A DNA stretch of 6,597 nt from CAUZFZ01 sp963579025 (GTDB lineage Bacteria; Planctomycetota; Planctomycetia; Planctomycetales; Planctomycetaceae), in the NCBI GenBank assembly GCA_963579025.1, contig CAUZFZ010000291.1:1-6597 (forward strand), given 5' to 3'. Positions 5,314 to 6,597 of the stretch are shown here, piece by piece; position 1 is the first letter of the stretch; every line of letters starts with the position of its first letter. The position numbers and the translations under genes were made by a program. The notes beneath the pieces are model-generated. The model did not search any database. It was not told where the DNA came from and was given only the letters and a program-made list of their open reading frames with translations.

Positions 5314-6273
5314 ATGCTGGCTGCCGTGGCGCGGAATCAACTCACTCTCTTATTCGGCGAGGACGATCAAGGTCCATCGAGACGGCTGCAGGATGCACCG
5401 CCGCCGATCGAGCATCCGGCGACTCCCATTGAATCTGTGTGTGGCGAGATTCGTCGCCGGATCAGGCGGATTCGGCCTCCGGTCAAGGCTCATGGGGGCA
5501 AGTACTATCTCGCAAGGCAGATCGTTCCCGTTTTGCTCTCTGCGCCAGGAAAGCCGACAGAGTACTTGGAGCCGTGCGCGTTCGGGGCATCCGTGTTTCT
5601 CGCCATGCCTCGGTTCGGACGCGAGATTCTCGGTGACATCAACCCAGGCGTCGTGAAGCTCTGGCGCACGCTGGCCCATGAGCGTCTGTCGGCAGTTCTG
5701 TCCGACGGTCTGGCCGCCGTGTCGTATCGCGAAGACTCATTCGAGGCGGCGAGGAACTGCAACGCAGAAACTGACGTCGACGCGTCGATCCAGTTTCTGA
5801 TTCGAAGTCGCTTTTCACGAGGTGGACTGGGTAAGACGTTCGCCTGGTCGGAGAGACAGCGCGGCGGCAAACCCGGAGACGAAAACTCGTGGGACACGTT
5901 TCGTGAGAAGTCACTGCCCCAGATCATTGCACGGGCGCGCGGTATCGAGGTCACTCAGGACGCCTGCTGGTGGACGGTCTGGGAAAGTCGACACCGGATG
6001 TCCCGGCTGATCTATGCCGATCCGCCCTACATGAAAGAGACACGTACGGCGAAGCAGGCGTACGGACCGTTTGAAATGACACGCTGGCAGCACTTCTGGC
6101 TCGTCTCGGCCCTCAGGGCACATTCAGGCCCGGCAGCAATCAGCGGTTATCGGAGCCCTGACTACGACCGCTGGCTGCATGACTGGCGGAGACTGGATTT
6201 CGACATGCCCAATAACTCAGGGCAGGGCAAACGCAAACAAAGGCGGTGCGAATCACTGTGGATCAACTGGTAA
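5314..6273 (+). CDS. DNA adenine methyltransferase, D12 (Dam-like) class
   Basis: This 319-residue protein should transfer a methyl group from SAM to the N6 of adenine in a specific DNA site. The motif order is that of the D12 class. Motif X is PPVKAHGGKYYLA (55-67, GGK at 61-63). Motif I is EPCAFGASVFL (86-96), in place of the more usual F-x-G-x-G form. The acidic motif is GDINPGVVKL (107-116). The recognition region lies between about 120 and 225, and the catalytic motif IV is DPPY (236-239). Further family marks are ISGYRSPDYDRWL (276-288) and the C-terminal RCESLWIN (311-318). An N-terminal extension of about 50 residues contains QLTLLF (9-14), which fits the six-residue sliding-clamp-binding consensus. 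No restriction enzyme lies next to it, so within this window it is an orphan methyltransferase. The site it methylates cannot be read from sequence. It overlaps the convergent minus-strand gene by 11 bases. Confidence 0.9.
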   Translation: MLAAVARNQLTLLFGEDDQGPSRRLQDAPPPIEHPATPIESVCGEIRRRIRRIRPPVKAHGGKYYLARQIVPVLLSAPGKPTEYLEPCAFGASVFLAMPRFGREILGDINPGVVKLWRTLAHERLSAVLSDGLAAVSYREDSFEAARNCNAETDVDASIQFLIRSRFSRGGLGKTFAWSERQRGGKPGDENSWDTFREKSLPQIIARARGIEVTQDACWWTVWESRHRMSRLIYADPPYMKETRTAKQAYGPFEMTRWQHFWLVSALRAHSGPAAISGYRSPDYDRWLHDWRRLDFDMPNNSGQGKRKQRRCESLWINW

Positions 6274-6568
6274 CGGTCTCTTCGTCGTACACGAGCAAAG
6301 TGTAGAAGCCATCTCTGTCAATCCAGACTTCAACGGGAGTCGTCAGGTTTGTGCATGTGTCGGTTTCGATGACCTGCTGATAAATCCTGTCGTCGCTCAG
6401 GAATGACACCCTGCCCCCGAGGACATCCTGAGCGATTGTTCGTCGATTCTCGTCGCTGAGACTCATGATGGCCTGCAGAACACTCGTCGGTCGACTGGTT
6501 CGCGGCAATGGGTCTGCGTCAAGGGTGCCGAGAAAAAAGTCATCGGCGAATGAAAGTGCGTACGCCAT
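6263..6568 (-). CDS. Acidic 101-residue protein of unknown function
   Basis: A complete minus-strand gene runs from ATG at 6568 to TGA at 6263-6265; an in-frame TGA at 6575-6577 fixes this as the first ATG. The protein is acidic and probably soluble. A motif-like N-terminus (MAYALSFADDFF) is followed by a helical part with PTSVLQAIMSLSDENRRTIA (27-46). The C-terminal part (TPVEVWIDRDGFYTLLVYDE, 77-96) reads as two or three beta strands. It resembles small hypothetical proteins I associate with planctomycetes, but I cannot name a family or function. It faces the Dam-like gene and shares 11 bases with its 3' end. Its promoter would lie right of or at the window edge, and no Shine-Dalgarno sequence is evident in the 29 bases available. 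Confidence 0.75.
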   Translation of the reverse strand: MAYALSFADDFFLGTLDADPLPRTSRPTSVLQAIMSLSDENRRTIAQDVLGGRVSFLSDDRIYQQVIETDTCTNLTTPVEVWIDRDGFYTLLVYDEETVTS

Positions 6569-6597
6569 CAGAAGTCAGGGGAACTCGAATCCAGAGC

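Noticed and set aside
5020..5340. 106-codon minus-strand frame across the gap before the Dam-like gene
   Set aside because: The product is Arg- and Cys-rich, codon third positions do not fit, and the plus-strand frame 5064-5231 explains the coding signal better.
5505..5954. 149-codon minus-strand frame within the Dam-like gene
   Set aside because: It is antisense to a methyltransferase with clear motifs and has no recognisable features of its own.
6578..6597. tRNA-like T-arm resemblance (CTCGAATCC) at the right edge
   Set aside because: On neither strand do the five stem pairs around the loop form, and the invariant G53-C61 pair is missing.
1..6597. CRISPR array, insertion sequence, integrase or rRNA gene
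   Set aside because: No regularly spaced repeats, transposase or recombinase motifs, or conserved rRNA sequence were seen in the window.

Overview
The window is GC-rich, gene-dense bacterial DNA. It carries one plus-strand run of five recognisable or well-supported genes (181 to 6273), an extra short plus-strand gene, and one complete minus-strand gene at the right end. Arginine-rich proteins, weak or absent Shine-Dalgarno sequences and the style of the methylase and ATPase proteins fit a planctomycete-like bacterium. That assignment rests on recalled family resemblance and is only moderately sure. The content (a replication-relaxation family protein, a conjugation-type DNA-transfer ATPase and two adenine-methylase-like proteins) points to an integrated mobile element or plasmid-derived module rather than core chromosome.

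Layout. Bases 1-180 may hold the tail of an upstream gene and contain two perfect inverted repeats in front of the first gene. 181-1092 encodes a replication-relaxation (Replic_Relax-like) protein. 1093-1322 is an intergenic gap with a strong hairpin at 1151-1177 and short direct repeats. 1323-3560 encodes a large P-loop ATPase of the type IV coupling protein / DUF87 / TraM-recognition type. 3597-3956 encodes a small coiled-coil protein. 3975-4907 encodes an N-6 DNA methylase-like protein that has the SAM-binding motif but no visible catalytic NPPF/DPPY motif. 4908-5313 is mostly non-coding, with one probable 55-residue gene (5064-5231) started by TTG behind AAGGAG. 5314-6273 encodes a D12-class (Dam-like) adenine methyltransferase with an intact DPPY motif. 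6263-6568 (minus) encodes an unrecognised acidic 101-residue protein, convergent with and overlapping the methyltransferase by 11 bases.

How it may work. The first protein may bind DNA at an origin or transfer site, and the ATPase would be the DNA-moving motor. The methylases would mark or protect the element's DNA. No restriction nuclease, relaxase of a standard family, integrase or other type IV secretion gene is in the window, so the element is either larger than this window or depends on functions supplied elsewhere. The least expected pattern is that three neighbouring proteins (the coiled-coil protein, the methylase-like protein and the Dam-like enzyme) all carry sequences resembling the sliding-clamp-binding motif at a terminus (GQLF at the end, QQDLF at the end, QLTLLF near the start). 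This suggests the module may be coupled to the replication fork.
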